From Thalassomonas actiniarum (GTDB taxonomy: Bacteria > Pseudomonadota > Gammaproteobacteria > Enterobacterales > Alteromonadaceae), in contig NZ_CP059735.1 in assembly GCF_000948975.2 (NCBI RefSeq), forward strand, positions 4,648,603 through 4,712,602: DNA of 64,000 nt. Reading direction: 5' to 3'. Below, piece by piece: positions 17,161 through 25,532 of this stretch (positions are counted from its first letter, which is position 1; each line of letters starts with the position of its first letter). A model generated the notes under the pieces. That model did not search any database. It worked only from the letters and a program-made list of their open reading frames with translations, and was not told the origin of the DNA. A program made the translations under genes and the position numbers.

Positions 17161-17384
17161 ACTTTATCTCTCCAGTTGGGAGTTTCCACGTCCAGGATGG
17201 CTTCCAGGGTTTTAATGCGCTCGGCCATTTTATCTGCAGTTTCAGACAATTCAGATAACTGGATATATTCTTCTTCGCTCAGGCCCTGGCTGACCTGGCG
17301 CTTACTGCGGTAATGTAATATCAGCCAGATAGGTGCCACAACCAGCATAAAAATAATCACAGGTGCCATAATGATGTCATTCAC
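17157..17384 (-). CDS. pspB: Phage shock protein B, copy next to pspC
   Basis: 75 residues: an N-terminal membrane helix (PVIIFMLVVAPIWLILHY) followed by a cytoplasmic leucine-zipper-like helix with ADKMAERIKTLEAIL. It partners PspC in the stress sensor. It overlaps pspC by 4 bases. It is nearly identical to the second pspB 110 bases upstream (17495-17722), most differences being conservative. Confidence 0.92.
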   Translation of the reverse strand: MNDIIMAPVIIFMLVVAPIWLILHYRSKRQVSQGLSEEEYIQLSELSETADKMAERIKTLEAILDVETPNWRDKV

Positions 17385-17494
17385 AATCTCTCTCCCCTAC
17401 CCGTACTTTGACGGTTTAGTTAAACTTCACCCAGGCTTTCCGGGTAAAAAACCTGTCCCCACTTTTGCCGGGAATTCGATATTTGCCTCGGATG

Positions 17495-17722
17495 TCAGGT
17501 TTTATCGCGCCAGTTGGGCGACTCCACATCGAGAATGGCTTCGAGTGTTTTGATGCGCTCGGCCATTTTATCCGCCGTTTCAGCCAGTTCGGATAACTGA
17601 AAATATTCCTTTTCACTTAACCCCTGGCTGACCTGGCGTTTGCTGCGGTAATGCAATATCAGCCACATAGGTGCCACAATTAACATAAAAATAATAAACG
17701 GCACCATGATGATTTCTTGCAC
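17495..17722 (-). CDS. pspB: Phage shock protein B, second tandem copy
   Basis: 75 residues with the same layout as the copy at 17157. The stretch LILHYRSKRQVSQGLSE and the helix ADKMAERIKTLEAILDVE are shared, while the N-terminus differs (MQEIIMVPFI against MNDIIMAPVI). It is placed directly after pspA with 35 bases between, so the operon reads pspA-pspB-pspB-pspC. Both copies look intact. Whether they differ in partner choice is unknown. Confidence 0.92.
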   Translation of the reverse strand: MQEIIMVPFIIFMLIVAPMWLILHYRSKRQVSQGLSEKEYFQLSELAETADKMAERIKTLEAILDVESPNWRDKT

Positions 17723-17757
17723 AATTCTTTTCCTCTATTAGCGCTTAAACAAACGGT

Positions 17758-18429
17758 TTATTTTTTCTTTTTATCAGACGTCATTTTAGCCTTTAACTGA
17801 GCTAATTCATCATCAATTTTTTCATCGGCTTCAAGCTCGGCGATTTCGTCGGCAAGCGACTTGCTACCGAGATCATGTGACTCCACCTGGGCTTCAATAT
17901 CATCAATTTTACGTTCATAACGGTCAAACTTGCTTAAGGCATCATTGACGCGGTCGCTGCTGATGTTTTTCTTGACCTTTAACCGTGAACTGGCGGTTTT
18001 TTCGCGCATGATGATCGCTTTTTGTCTCGCTTTGGCATCTGCCAGCTTATCCTGCAACTGGGAGATTTCTCCCTGTAGCTTGGCAATGTGATCATCAACA
18101 TGGCTAAGCTCTTCCAACAGGGACTGGGCATTATCCGCCGCTTTCTTTTTCTCCATCAAAGCGGCACGGGCGAGATCTTCACGCCCTTTATTGAGGGCCA
18201 GCTCGGCTTTTTCCTGCCACTGCTGGGCTTCATTTTCAAAACGGCTCACCTGGCGGCTGATTTCCTTTTTATCTGCCAGGGTTTTCGCCGATGAAGAGCG
18301 TACTTCCACCAGGGTATCTTCCATTTCCTGAATGATTAAACGCACCATTTTTGCGGGATCTTCCGCTTTATCCAATAAGTTATTAATATTGGAATTAATA
18401 ATATCTGTAAATCTTGAAAAAACACCCAT
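17758..18429 (-). CDS. pspA: Phage shock protein A
   Basis: 223 residues, almost entirely coiled coil (ESCRT-III-like PspA/Vipp1 family). The amphipathic start MGVFSRFTDIINSNINNLLDKAEDP and the conserved MVRLIIQEMEDTLVEVRSS are visible. It binds stressed inner membrane and, when free, inhibits PspF. First gene of pspA-B-B-C, divergent from pspF across 192 bases. I could not find a sigma-54 site of standard spacing in that gap, although PspF normally needs one. Confidence 0.95.
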   Translation of the reverse strand: MGVFSRFTDIINSNINNLLDKAEDPAKMVRLIIQEMEDTLVEVRSSSAKTLADKKEISRQVSRFENEAQQWQEKAELALNKGREDLARAALMEKKKAADNAQSLLEELSHVDDHIAKLQGEISQLQDKLADAKARQKAIIMREKTASSRLKVKKNISSDRVNDALSKFDRYERKIDDIEAQVESHDLGSKSLADEIAELEADEKIDDELAQLKAKMTSDKKKK

Positions 18430-18621
18430 AACGACTTCCTCTTACTAAAAATTGAGCGGTAATACTTGCTATATTGCTATTCACTTTCTAAGCCAAGATT
18501 CACAACCCAGATAATAGTTTGTTTTTTAAGGTTTTATTATATTTTTAAAAAACACTTTAATCCTCTTGTTTAATAAAATACACTATTTGTTAGTGAAATA
18601 AACCAATAATTAGGTCAGTGA

Positions 18622-19716
18622 ATGGCACGTTTTAACCAGCAAGACAACCTCCTGGGTCAATCCAACAATTTTCTTGAAGTGCTGGAAAAAATTTCACAAA
18701 TCGCGCCGTTAAGCAAACCCGTGCTTATTATCGGCGAGCGCGGTACCGGTAAAGAACTGGTCGCCGCCCGCCTGCATTACCTTTCCAAGCGCTGGGAGCA
18801 AAGTTATCTCAAGCTCAACTGCGCGGCGCTCAATGAAAATTTACTGGAAAGTGAATTGTTCGGTTATGAAAGCGGCGCTTTTACCGGGGCCAATAAACGT
18901 CATGAAGGCCGCTTTGAACGCGCCGACAACGGCACCTTGTTTTTAGATGAAATCGCTAATACTTCCGGCCTTATCCAGGAAAAACTCTTGCGGGTGGTGG
19001 AATATGGTGAATTTGAACGCGTCGGCGGCTCAAGAACCATCAAAACCGATGCCAGGCTGATTGCCGCCACCAATGAAGATTTGCCGTCATTGGCCGAGCG
19101 CGGGGAGTTCCGCGCCGATTTGCTCGACCGTCTCGCCTTTGATGTTATTACCCTGCCGCCGCTGAGGGAGCGGGTAGAAGATATCCTGCTGCTGGCGGAA
19201 AGCTTTGCCATTAATATGGCGCGCGAGCTGGAATTTGAGTTATTCAGCGGCTTTAGCGCCAAAGCGAAAAAAGCCCTGCTTGATTATCACTGGCCGGGCA
19301 ATATCCGTGAGCTGAAAAATGTGGTTGAGCGAAGTGTCTACCGATGCAACAACCCGCATCTGCCGGTACATGAACTGGTGATCGACCCGTTTGAGTCCCC
19401 CTACCGTCCAAGTGGCCGGGTAAAAACCCAGGACAGGATAGCCGAGCCCAGAAACGAAGCGGTTAAGGCCCATGCCGGCACAGCCCAGGCAGAAATAAAG
19501 CAAGAAATAAAAACCAACGGACAGCCGCTGCAGTTTCCTGTGTCATTAAAAGACTTATCCCAGGATTATGAAATAGAACTGCTTAATAACGCCCTGTCCG
19601 CCTGTCAGTTCAACCAGAAAAAAACCGCAGAAGCCCTCAAGCTCACCTATCACCAGCTCAGGGGCTATCTGAAAAAATACAACTTGCTTGATGGAAACAT
19701 CAATGATGAAGAGTAA
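18622..19716 (+). CDS. pspF: Psp operon transcriptional activator PspF
   Basis: 364 residues. The sigma-54 activator AAA+ domain comes first, with no N-terminal regulatory domain. Walker A is GERGTGKELV, the sigma-54 contact loop GAFTGA is present in YESGAFTGANKR, and Walker B is GTLFLDEIAN. A linker of about 60 residues and a C-terminal Fis-type HTH follow (KKTAEALKLTYHQLRGYLKKY). It is held inactive by PspA. It overlaps the start of sapA, so pspF is probably cotranscribed with the sap genes, an arrangement that could couple stress control and peptide transport. Confidence 0.94.
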   Translation: MARFNQQDNLLGQSNNFLEVLEKISQIAPLSKPVLIIGERGTGKELVAARLHYLSKRWEQSYLKLNCAALNENLLESELFGYESGAFTGANKRHEGRFERADNGTLFLDEIANTSGLIQEKLLRVVEYGEFERVGGSRTIKTDARLIAATNEDLPSLAERGEFRADLLDRLAFDVITLPPLRERVEDILLLAESFAINMARELEFELFSGFSAKAKKALLDYHWPGNIRELKNVVERSVYRCNNPHLPVHELVIDPFESPYRPSGRVKTQDRIAEPRNEAVKAHAGTAQAEIKQEIKTNGQPLQFPVSLKDLSQDYEIELLNNALSACQFNQKKTAEALKLTYHQLRGYLKKYNLLDGNINDEE

Positions 19717-21340
19717 GGTTTCCCGGCCACTTACCCGGATAAAACAGTTTTATATGCTGAGTGTGCTGCTTTTACTTTTAAGCGGCTGTTATGGCGATGA
19801 TAAGGGTTCCTTAAGCGCCAACAGCGTGATTTATTGCGCCGAAGGCTCGCCGGAAAGTTTTAATCCGCAAACCGTGACTTCGGGCACCACCATAGACGCG
19901 GTTTCTTATCAGCTCTATGACCGCTTGATCAGCTTCCAGACTAAAGACAACGAAATCGGTCCCTCGCTGGCCAAGTCCTGGCACGTCACCCGGGACGGTA
20001 AAATGATCACTTTCTACCTGCGCAAAGGTGTTTCCTTCCACCAAACCGATTATTTTACCCCTACCCGCCCCCTCAATGCCGATGATGTCTTATTCAGCTT
20101 TAACCGGCTGTTAGATCCCGCTCACGGCTTTCATCATGTTTCCGGGGGCAAATACCCGTTTTTCCAGAGTGTCGGCTTTAGCTCCCTGGTAGAAGACATA
20201 GAAAAAATCAATGACTATACGGTGCGCTTTAAACTCAGCCGCGCCGACAGTTCTTTTTTGGCTAACCTGGCCACCGACTTTGCCGTGATCTTATCCGCCG
20301 AATATGCCCAGCAACTGGCGGCAGAAGATAACCATCAAAAAATAGACCTGCAACCCATAGGTACCGGCCCCTATAAATTTAAAGAGTACCGGGTCGGCTC
20401 TTTAATCCGTTATTACCGCCATGAGAACTACTGGCGTGATCAGGTGGCGATAGAGCAGCTGGTATATGATATTACCCCGAGTAAAACCGCCCGCCTGACC
20501 AAGTTGCTGGCCAATGAATGCGATGTCATTGCCTACCCGGTAGCCCATGAAAAAATCACCGAGCATCCCAACCTGACCCTGGAAGCGGTGACGTCTTTTA
20601 ATGTCAGTTATTTAGGTTTTAATACCCAAAAACCCCCGTTTGATAATAAGCTTGTCCGTCAGGCCATAGCCTATGCCATTAATAAACAGGCCATCATTGA
20701 AGCCATCTATTTCGGCCATGCCGAAGTGGCTAAATCGCTATTACCCGGCTCTTCCTGGGCTCATGATGAAAGTATTTCAGGCCACGGCTTTTCCATCGAC
20801 AAGGCCAAAGCACTGCTGGCACAAGCGGGTTACCCCGACGGCCTGACCATGGATATCTGGGCCTTGCCGGTGCAAAGGGCCTACAACCCCAATGCCCTGA
20901 CGACTGCCAAGCTCATCCAGGCGGATCTGCAGCAAATCGGCGTGACCGTCAATATCGTCAGTAATTACGAATGGAGTACTTTTTCCCGTTTGCTGGCAAG
21001 GGGTGAGCACCAGGCGGTTTTGCTCGGCTGGTCGGCGGATCATCCGGATCCCGATAACTTTTTCACCCCGATCTTAAGCTGCGCCTCCATGAATACCGGC
21101 AATAACCGCGCCTTCTGGTGTGACCCCGCCTTTGATGGTTTCCTTTATCAATCGCTGCAAACCACCAATACCCGGGAGCGAAAAAAATATTACGCACAGG
21201 CCTTAAGGATCCTTTCCGAGGAAGTCCCGCTCTTGCCCATCGCCCATTCCAGGCGTTATCAGGCCAGGCACAAAAATGTGCAGGGGCAATTGCTACATCC
21301 CTTTGGCGGCATCGACTTTAGCGGGGTAAGTAAAAACTGA
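19703..21340 (+). CDS. sapA: SapA-like ABC peptide-binding lipoprotein
   Basis: About 545 residues. The start ATGATG at 19703 is chosen over a TTG at 19688. The signal ends in a lipobox, LLSGC, so this is a lipoprotein, unlike the soluble SapA of E. coli. The body is a family-5 (DppA/OppA-type) binding protein: VIYCAEGSPESFNPQ, YDRLISF, WHVTRDGKMITFYLRKGV, ADDVLFSFNRL and IGTGPYKFKEY. It is expected to deliver peptides to SapBC. It overlaps pspF by 14 bases and is followed at 1 base by sapB. Confidence 0.9.
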   Translation: MMKSKVSRPLTRIKQFYMLSVLLLLLSGCYGDDKGSLSANSVIYCAEGSPESFNPQTVTSGTTIDAVSYQLYDRLISFQTKDNEIGPSLAKSWHVTRDGKMITFYLRKGVSFHQTDYFTPTRPLNADDVLFSFNRLLDPAHGFHHVSGGKYPFFQSVGFSSLVEDIEKINDYTVRFKLSRADSSFLANLATDFAVILSAEYAQQLAAEDNHQKIDLQPIGTGPYKFKEYRVGSLIRYYRHENYWRDQVAIEQLVYDITPSKTARLTKLLANECDVIAYPVAHEKITEHPNLTLEAVTSFNVSYLGFNTQKPPFDNKLVRQAIAYAINKQAIIEAIYFGHAEVAKSLLPGSSWAHDESISGHGFSIDKAKALLAQAGYPDGLTMDIWALPVQRAYNPNALTTAKLIQADLQQIGVTVNIVSNYEWSTFSRLLARGEHQAVLLGWSADHPDPDNFFTPILSCASMNTGNNRAFWCDPAFDGFLYQSLQTTNTRERKKYYAQALRILSEEVPLLPIAHSRRYQARHKNVQGQLLHPFGGIDFSGVSKN

Positions 21341-21341
21341 T

Positions 21342-22373
21342 ATGTTGGTCTTTATTATCCGCAGGCTAAACCTGTTTTTCTTTACCATGTTGCTACTGAC
21401 CCTGCTGACCTTTAGTCTGTCATTTTTATTTCCCGGCGATCCCCTGGTCAATTTAAGCGGACAAATCAATGCCACGCCGCAGCAGCTGGAGCAACTCAAA
21501 CTGGCTTATAAAAGCGATCAGGGCATTATGCAGCAATATTTTGCCTATCTGAGCCATTTGGCCGAAGGTGATCTCGGCTTGTCCATGGCCAGCCAGACAC
21601 AGATCACCTCGGAAATTATTAATTTGTTACCCGCCACCATAGAGCTGAGCCTGATCGCCTTAATGCTGGCAATGTTTGTCGGCATCCCCTTAGGATTTGT
21701 TGCCGCCGTCAACCACAAAAAAGCCGCCGACAATGTGATCTTATCCGTCGCTATGCTGGGGTACTCAGTGCCGGTATTCTGGCTCGGGTTAGTGGCGATA
21801 TTGGTGTTTTCCATCCAGCTGGGCTGGTTCCCGTCGGCGGGACAGTTAAGCCTGGTTTATGAAATAGAGCATGTGACCGGGATCCAGTTTATCGATATCC
21901 TGCTCAGCGACAGCGTCTACAAATGGCAGGCGTTCAGGGATGCCAGCGCCCATATCGTGTTGCCCGCCTGCGTAGTGGCCACGGCGCCGGCGACTATTTT
22001 TATCCGCCTGGCCCGCTCTTCCATGCTGGCGGTGCTCGAAACCCATTATATTAAAGCCGCCCGGGCAAAAGGCCTGACCTTCAGGCAAATTATCTTTCGC
22101 CATGCGGTGCGAAACTCCCTGTTGCAGATCATCCGCCATATCGGTTTACAGTTTGCCAATTTGGTGACTATCGCGATGATCACCGAGGTCATCTTCAGCT
22201 GGCCAGGCATCGGCCGCTGGCTGATAGAAAGCATTTACCAGCGGGATTACACCGGTATCCAGAGCGGCTTGCTGGTGCTGTCCACCTTTATTTTTATCGT
22301 CCACATAGTAACCGATTTTATTTATGCCGCATTAAATCCGCTGGCAAGAGAGCATAACCATGGCACGTCATAA
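21342..22373 (+). CDS. sapB: SapB-like ABC permease
   Basis: 343 residues with a DppB-type fold. The first membrane helix is at the N-terminus, a periplasmic insert follows, and the permease core carries the EAA-type loop HYIKAARAKGLTFRQIIFRHAVRNSLL. It forms the inner-membrane channel with SapC. It begins 1 base after the sapA stop and overlaps sapC by 14 bases. Confidence 0.92.
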   Translation: MLVFIIRRLNLFFFTMLLLTLLTFSLSFLFPGDPLVNLSGQINATPQQLEQLKLAYKSDQGIMQQYFAYLSHLAEGDLGLSMASQTQITSEIINLLPATIELSLIALMLAMFVGIPLGFVAAVNHKKAADNVILSVAMLGYSVPVFWLGLVAILVFSIQLGWFPSAGQLSLVYEIEHVTGIQFIDILLSDSVYKWQAFRDASAHIVLPACVVATAPATIFIRLARSSMLAVLETHYIKAARAKGLTFRQIIFRHAVRNSLLQIIRHIGLQFANLVTIAMITEVIFSWPGIGRWLIESIYQRDYTGIQSGLLVLSTFIFIVHIVTDFIYAALNPLAREHNHGTS

Positions 22374-23253
22374 GATTTACCAGGAGGAAGAGTTTCCTTC
22401 CCCTTTTATCCAGCTATGGCTCATTTTCAGGCAAAGCCCGGTGGTAATGATAGGCTTTGGCAGTTTTTTATTTTTAACGGTGCTGGCGGTGTTCTCGCCG
22501 CTGCTCACCCCCTATTCTCCGGTCGAGAGCCATTTAAACAGTTTATTGCTGCCGCCCGCCTGGGACGATGCCGGCGATATCAGTTACCTGCTGGGCACAG
22601 ACAACCTGGGACGGGATATGCTGTCGCGCTTGATGCACGGCACGTCCCTCACCTTTGGTTTAAGTTTTATCGTGGTTATTATCTCCCTGGTGATCGGCGT
22701 CATTATCGGCTCGCTTTCCGCGTTAACCAAAGGCATAAAATCCAGCTTTCTTAACCACTTTCTCGATGTGATTTTATCTATTCCTTCGTTATTGCTGGCA
22801 ATAGTCATCGTCGCCATTCTCGGCCCGGGGCTGGACAATACCTTATGGGCCATTGTGATGGTGTTGATCCCGCAATTTGTCCATATTACCCGTAATGCCG
22901 TCAAAGAAGAGCTCACCAAAGATTATGTACTCGCTTCCAGGCTCGACGGCGCCGGCTCGATAAGGATCCTCAGCTATTCGGTCTTTCCCAATATCATAGA
23001 AAAAATTGTCAGCCAGGCGACCCTGGCCCAGTCGGCTGCCATTTTGGATATTGCCGCCCTGGGATTTCTCGGCCTCGGTGCCCCGATCCCTTTGCCTGAA
23101 TGGGGGGCAATGTTGTCTAATGGTATAGATCTGTTTTATATTGCCCCCTGGACGGTATATTTACCCGGTCTGGCAATATTATTTGCCGTGGTGGCTACCA
23201 ACTTAGTGGGTGAAGGCATGCGGCACGCGATAAGACAGCGAAAAGAAAGCTAA
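22360..23253 (+). CDS. sapC: SapC-like ABC permease
   Basis: 297 residues with a DppC-type fold. It has an N-terminal cytoplasmic segment, first helix at about 30-50, LGTDNLGRDMLSRLMHGTSLT, the coupling loop DYVLASRLDGAGSIRILSYSVFPN, and GFLGLGAPIPLPEWGAML. The C-terminus LVGEGMRHAIRQRKES is copied almost exactly 146 bases downstream. The stop overlaps an ATG (TAATGA) that opens the small ORF described next. Confidence 0.92.
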   Translation: MARHKIYQEEEFPSPFIQLWLIFRQSPVVMIGFGSFLFLTVLAVFSPLLTPYSPVESHLNSLLLPPAWDDAGDISYLLGTDNLGRDMLSRLMHGTSLTFGLSFIVVIISLVIGVIIGSLSALTKGIKSSFLNHFLDVILSIPSLLLAIVIVAILGPGLDNTLWAIVMVLIPQFVHITRNAVKEELTKDYVLASRLDGAGSIRILSYSVFPNIIEKIVSQATLAQSAAILDIAALGFLGLGAPIPLPEWGAMLSNGIDLFYIAPWTVYLPGLAILFAVVATNLVGEGMRHAIRQRKES

Positions 23254-23402
23254 TGACTTACCTTGAAAATGCTAGCTGTTCAACCGGGCTGACAAACAGC
23301 GATAGCACCAGCGGAGCAATTGCCCCGGGTAGCCAGCTTAGCCAAACATTAGTCGGTGAAAACATGCGGCACACGATAAGACAACGGAAAGAAAGCTAAT
23401 GA
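23203..23402 (+). repeat. 54-bp direct repeat bracketing the sapC-sapD junction
   Basis: Copy 1 (23203-23256) is the 3' end of sapC plus TAATGA. Copy 2 (23349-23402) ends in the same TAATGA, which provides the sapD start. By eye 48 of 54 bases match. The copies are offset by 146 bases, so the duplication carried the sapC stop/start junction with it. Confidence 0.85.
23253..23399 (+). CDS. 48-residue ORF ending in a copy of the SapC tail
   Basis: The ATG overlaps the sapC stop and its TAA overlaps the sapD ATG, so it fills the gap exactly. The first half is Ser/Thr/Gly-rich (SCSTGLTNSDSTSGAIAPG). The last 16 residues, LVGENMRHTIRQRKES, differ from the SapC C-terminus at two positions. There are no membrane segments and no recognised domain. 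It probably arose by duplication of the sapC 3' end. Its neat coupling could preserve ribosome hand-over to sapD, whether or not the peptide itself matters. Confidence 0.45.
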   Translation: MTYLENASCSTGLTNSDSTSGAIAPGSQLSQTLVGENMRHTIRQRKES

Positions 23403-24388
23403 ACCTACTTGATATCCGTAACCTTTCTATTGAACTGGTATCCGGCAATAAGCCTATCCTGGCGGTTGACCGTGTCAGCCTGTGCATGAAAGAAGGCGAA
23501 GTGCGCGGCCTGGTGGGAGAATCCGGCTCGGGCAAGTCACTGCTGGCTCAGGCGATCGTCGGGGTACTGGATGACAAATGGCAGGTCGATGCCGACCGCT
23601 TCCACTGGCGCGGCACAGATCTGCTGCGCCTGTCCCTGGAGGAACGAAAAGCCATCATCTCCAAAGATGTCGCAATGATTTTCCAGGAGCCCATGGCCTG
23701 CCTGGATCCCACAACTACCATAGGGGAGCAGCTCGAAGAAGCGGTAGACAGCCGTCAGCTAAGTGGTTATTTCTGGCAAAAACGCCAGCAGCGCAAAGCC
23801 GCCGCGATTAAATTACTGCATAAAGTCGGCATCAAACACCACGAATTTTGTATCCGCAGTTATCCGCACCAGTTAACCGAGGCCTTGTGCCAACGGGTAA
23901 TGATCGCCATCGCCCTGGCCACCCGCCCGGTGCTGTTAATTGCCGATGAACCGACGGCGGCGATGGAAAGCAGCAACCAGGGGCAGATCTTCCGTTTGCT
24001 GGCCAGCCTGAACCAGCTGAAAAACATGTCGATCTTATTGATCAGCCACGACCTGGAAAATGTCACCCACTGGACCAATACCATTACCGTGATGTACAGC
24101 GGCCAGTTTGTCGAAGCCGGCACCACGGAGCAGATCTTTAACCGTCCGTTTCACCCCTATACCCGGGCCCTGGTGGACTCCAGCCCCAAGGCCAATATGC
24201 TGCTGCCGGCAAAATCACGGTTAATGACCTTGCCCGGCAGCATCCCGATCCTGCAGCACCTGCCGATAGGTTGCCGCCTCGGCCCCAGATGTCCCAGGGC
24301 ACAGCAGGCCTGTGTCCAGGCGCCTAAGGTTAAAAACCATCACGGCCACCAGGTCAGCTGTCATTACTCATTAAAGGATACCTATTAA
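23399..24388 (+). CDS. sapD: SapD-like ABC ATPase
   Basis: 329 residues. Walker A is GESGSGKSLLAQAI, the Q-loop is IFQEP, Walker B is LLIADEPTAAM, and the switch histidine is in LLISHDLENV. The ABC signature is LTEALCQRVMIAIAL instead of LSGGQ, a known peculiarity of SapD/DppD-type subunits. The C-terminal oligopeptide-transporter extension has GCRLGPRCPRAQQAC, a CxxxC-like pattern. It pairs with SapF, which starts 2 bases after its stop. Confidence 0.93.
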   Translation: MNLLDIRNLSIELVSGNKPILAVDRVSLCMKEGEVRGLVGESGSGKSLLAQAIVGVLDDKWQVDADRFHWRGTDLLRLSLEERKAIISKDVAMIFQEPMACLDPTTTIGEQLEEAVDSRQLSGYFWQKRQQRKAAAIKLLHKVGIKHHEFCIRSYPHQLTEALCQRVMIAIALATRPVLLIADEPTAAMESSNQGQIFRLLASLNQLKNMSILLISHDLENVTHWTNTITVMYSGQFVEAGTTEQIFNRPFHPYTRALVDSSPKANMLLPAKSRLMTLPGSIPILQHLPIGCRLGPRCPRAQQACVQAPKVKNHHGHQVSCHYSLKDTY

Positions 24389-24389
24389 G

Positions 24390-25172
24390 ATGCCGTCCCT
24401 GCTGCAGGTCGCTAATGTCAGTAAATCCTACAAGCTCAAGGGCTACTGGTATAACCGCAAAGTCTTTACCGCGCTGGAGCCGATCTCCTTTGAGTTAAAG
24501 GCGTATAAAACCCTGGCCATCGTCGGCGAAATCGGCTCGGGTAAGTCCACCCTGGCAAAGCTGCTGGTGGGGGCAGAAACCCCCAATACCGGCACGATAA
24601 AATTAAACGGCCAGACCCTGGAGCCGAAAAACTTTAAGCAAAGGTGCCAGCATATCCGGATGATTTTCCAGGACTCGGGTACCACCTTAAATCCCAGCCT
24701 GACCATACACCAGCTGCTGGATGAGCCGTTAAAGCTCAATACCGAACTCAACGAAGCCGCCAGGAGCCAGCTGATCCGCATGACCTTGCAAAAGGTCGGC
24801 CTGCTGAGCGATCATATGAACTTTTATCCCCATATGTTTTCCGGCGGCCAGAAACAGCGTATTTCACTGGCCCGGGCCATTATCCTGCAGCCGCAGGTGA
24901 TCATCCTCGATGAGGCGCTGGCCTCCCTGGATCCGTCACTGCGCTCGCAAATGATCAACCTGCTGCTGGACTTACAGCAACAGATGGGACTGGCATTTAT
25001 TTTAATTTCCCATAATCTGGGTATAGTCCGGCATTTCAGCGACGAGATGATGGTGTTATGCGGCGGTAAAGTGGTGGAATATGGCCCCACCCATCAAATC
25101 ATGCAAGAGCCCAAACACAGGTATACCCAGAAGCTGCTGATGAGCCAGCATTTCCAGCTGTGCCGAAAATAA
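24390..25172 (+). CDS. sapF: SapF-like ABC ATPase
   Basis: 260 residues. Walker A is GEIGSGKSTLAKLL, the Q-loop is IFQDS, the signature is FSGGQKQRISLARAI, Walker B is VIILDEALASLD, and the switch histidine is in LISHNL. Last gene of pspF-sapABCDF. The operon should import peptides or related small molecules; in enteric bacteria sap genes were linked to antimicrobial-peptide resistance, and E. coli SapBCDF has been reported to act in putrescine export. Which applies here cannot be read from sequence. Confidence 0.93.
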   Translation: MPSLLQVANVSKSYKLKGYWYNRKVFTALEPISFELKAYKTLAIVGEIGSGKSTLAKLLVGAETPNTGTIKLNGQTLEPKNFKQRCQHIRMIFQDSGTTLNPSLTIHQLLDEPLKLNTELNEAARSQLIRMTLQKVGLLSDHMNFYPHMFSGGQKQRISLARAIILQPQVIILDEALASLDPSLRSQMINLLLDLQQQMGLAFILISHNLGIVRHFSDEMMVLCGGKVVEYGPTHQIMQEPKHRYTQKLLMSQHFQLCRK

Positions 25173-25532
25173 TCCGTTAAGAAAACCAGCTTGCTCCACG
25201 ACAGATAGCGATCATGATTGCATTCGTATTCATAAAATGAAGGCAAAGTTAGCTTGCCAAGCAGCAACGTAAAATTAATTTGTTAAAATACAAAGATTAA
25301 AGTTAAATCTAATAAGACAGTTCAACGCTTTTCCCGGCCGTCAACTCTACTCCCGACACCCGGGCACTATTGTGCTTTTTTCCTGCTCCGCCTAACCTGA
25401 AACCGGTCCCCTGGTCGTTTATGCATCAGTTCTGCTGAAAAAACCGGGGAATAGATCCCCAAAAAAGAATCAATAAAACAGCACTAAAACATTCAATACA
25501 ACTTCAAATAAGATAATGAAAAGTGAGAGAAA
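25173..25532. other. Intergenic region after sapF, no gene seen
   Basis: 360 bases. It contains one small hairpin (GGGGA / TCCCC near 25445-25460) whose T-run is on the minus strand, so it is not an obvious sapF terminator. Otherwise it presumably holds the promoter of the amylase-like gene. Confidence 0.5.

Noticed and set aside
25440-25470. Hairpin as a sapF terminator
   Set aside because: The T-run is on the minus strand, where no gene ends; orientation is wrong for sapF.
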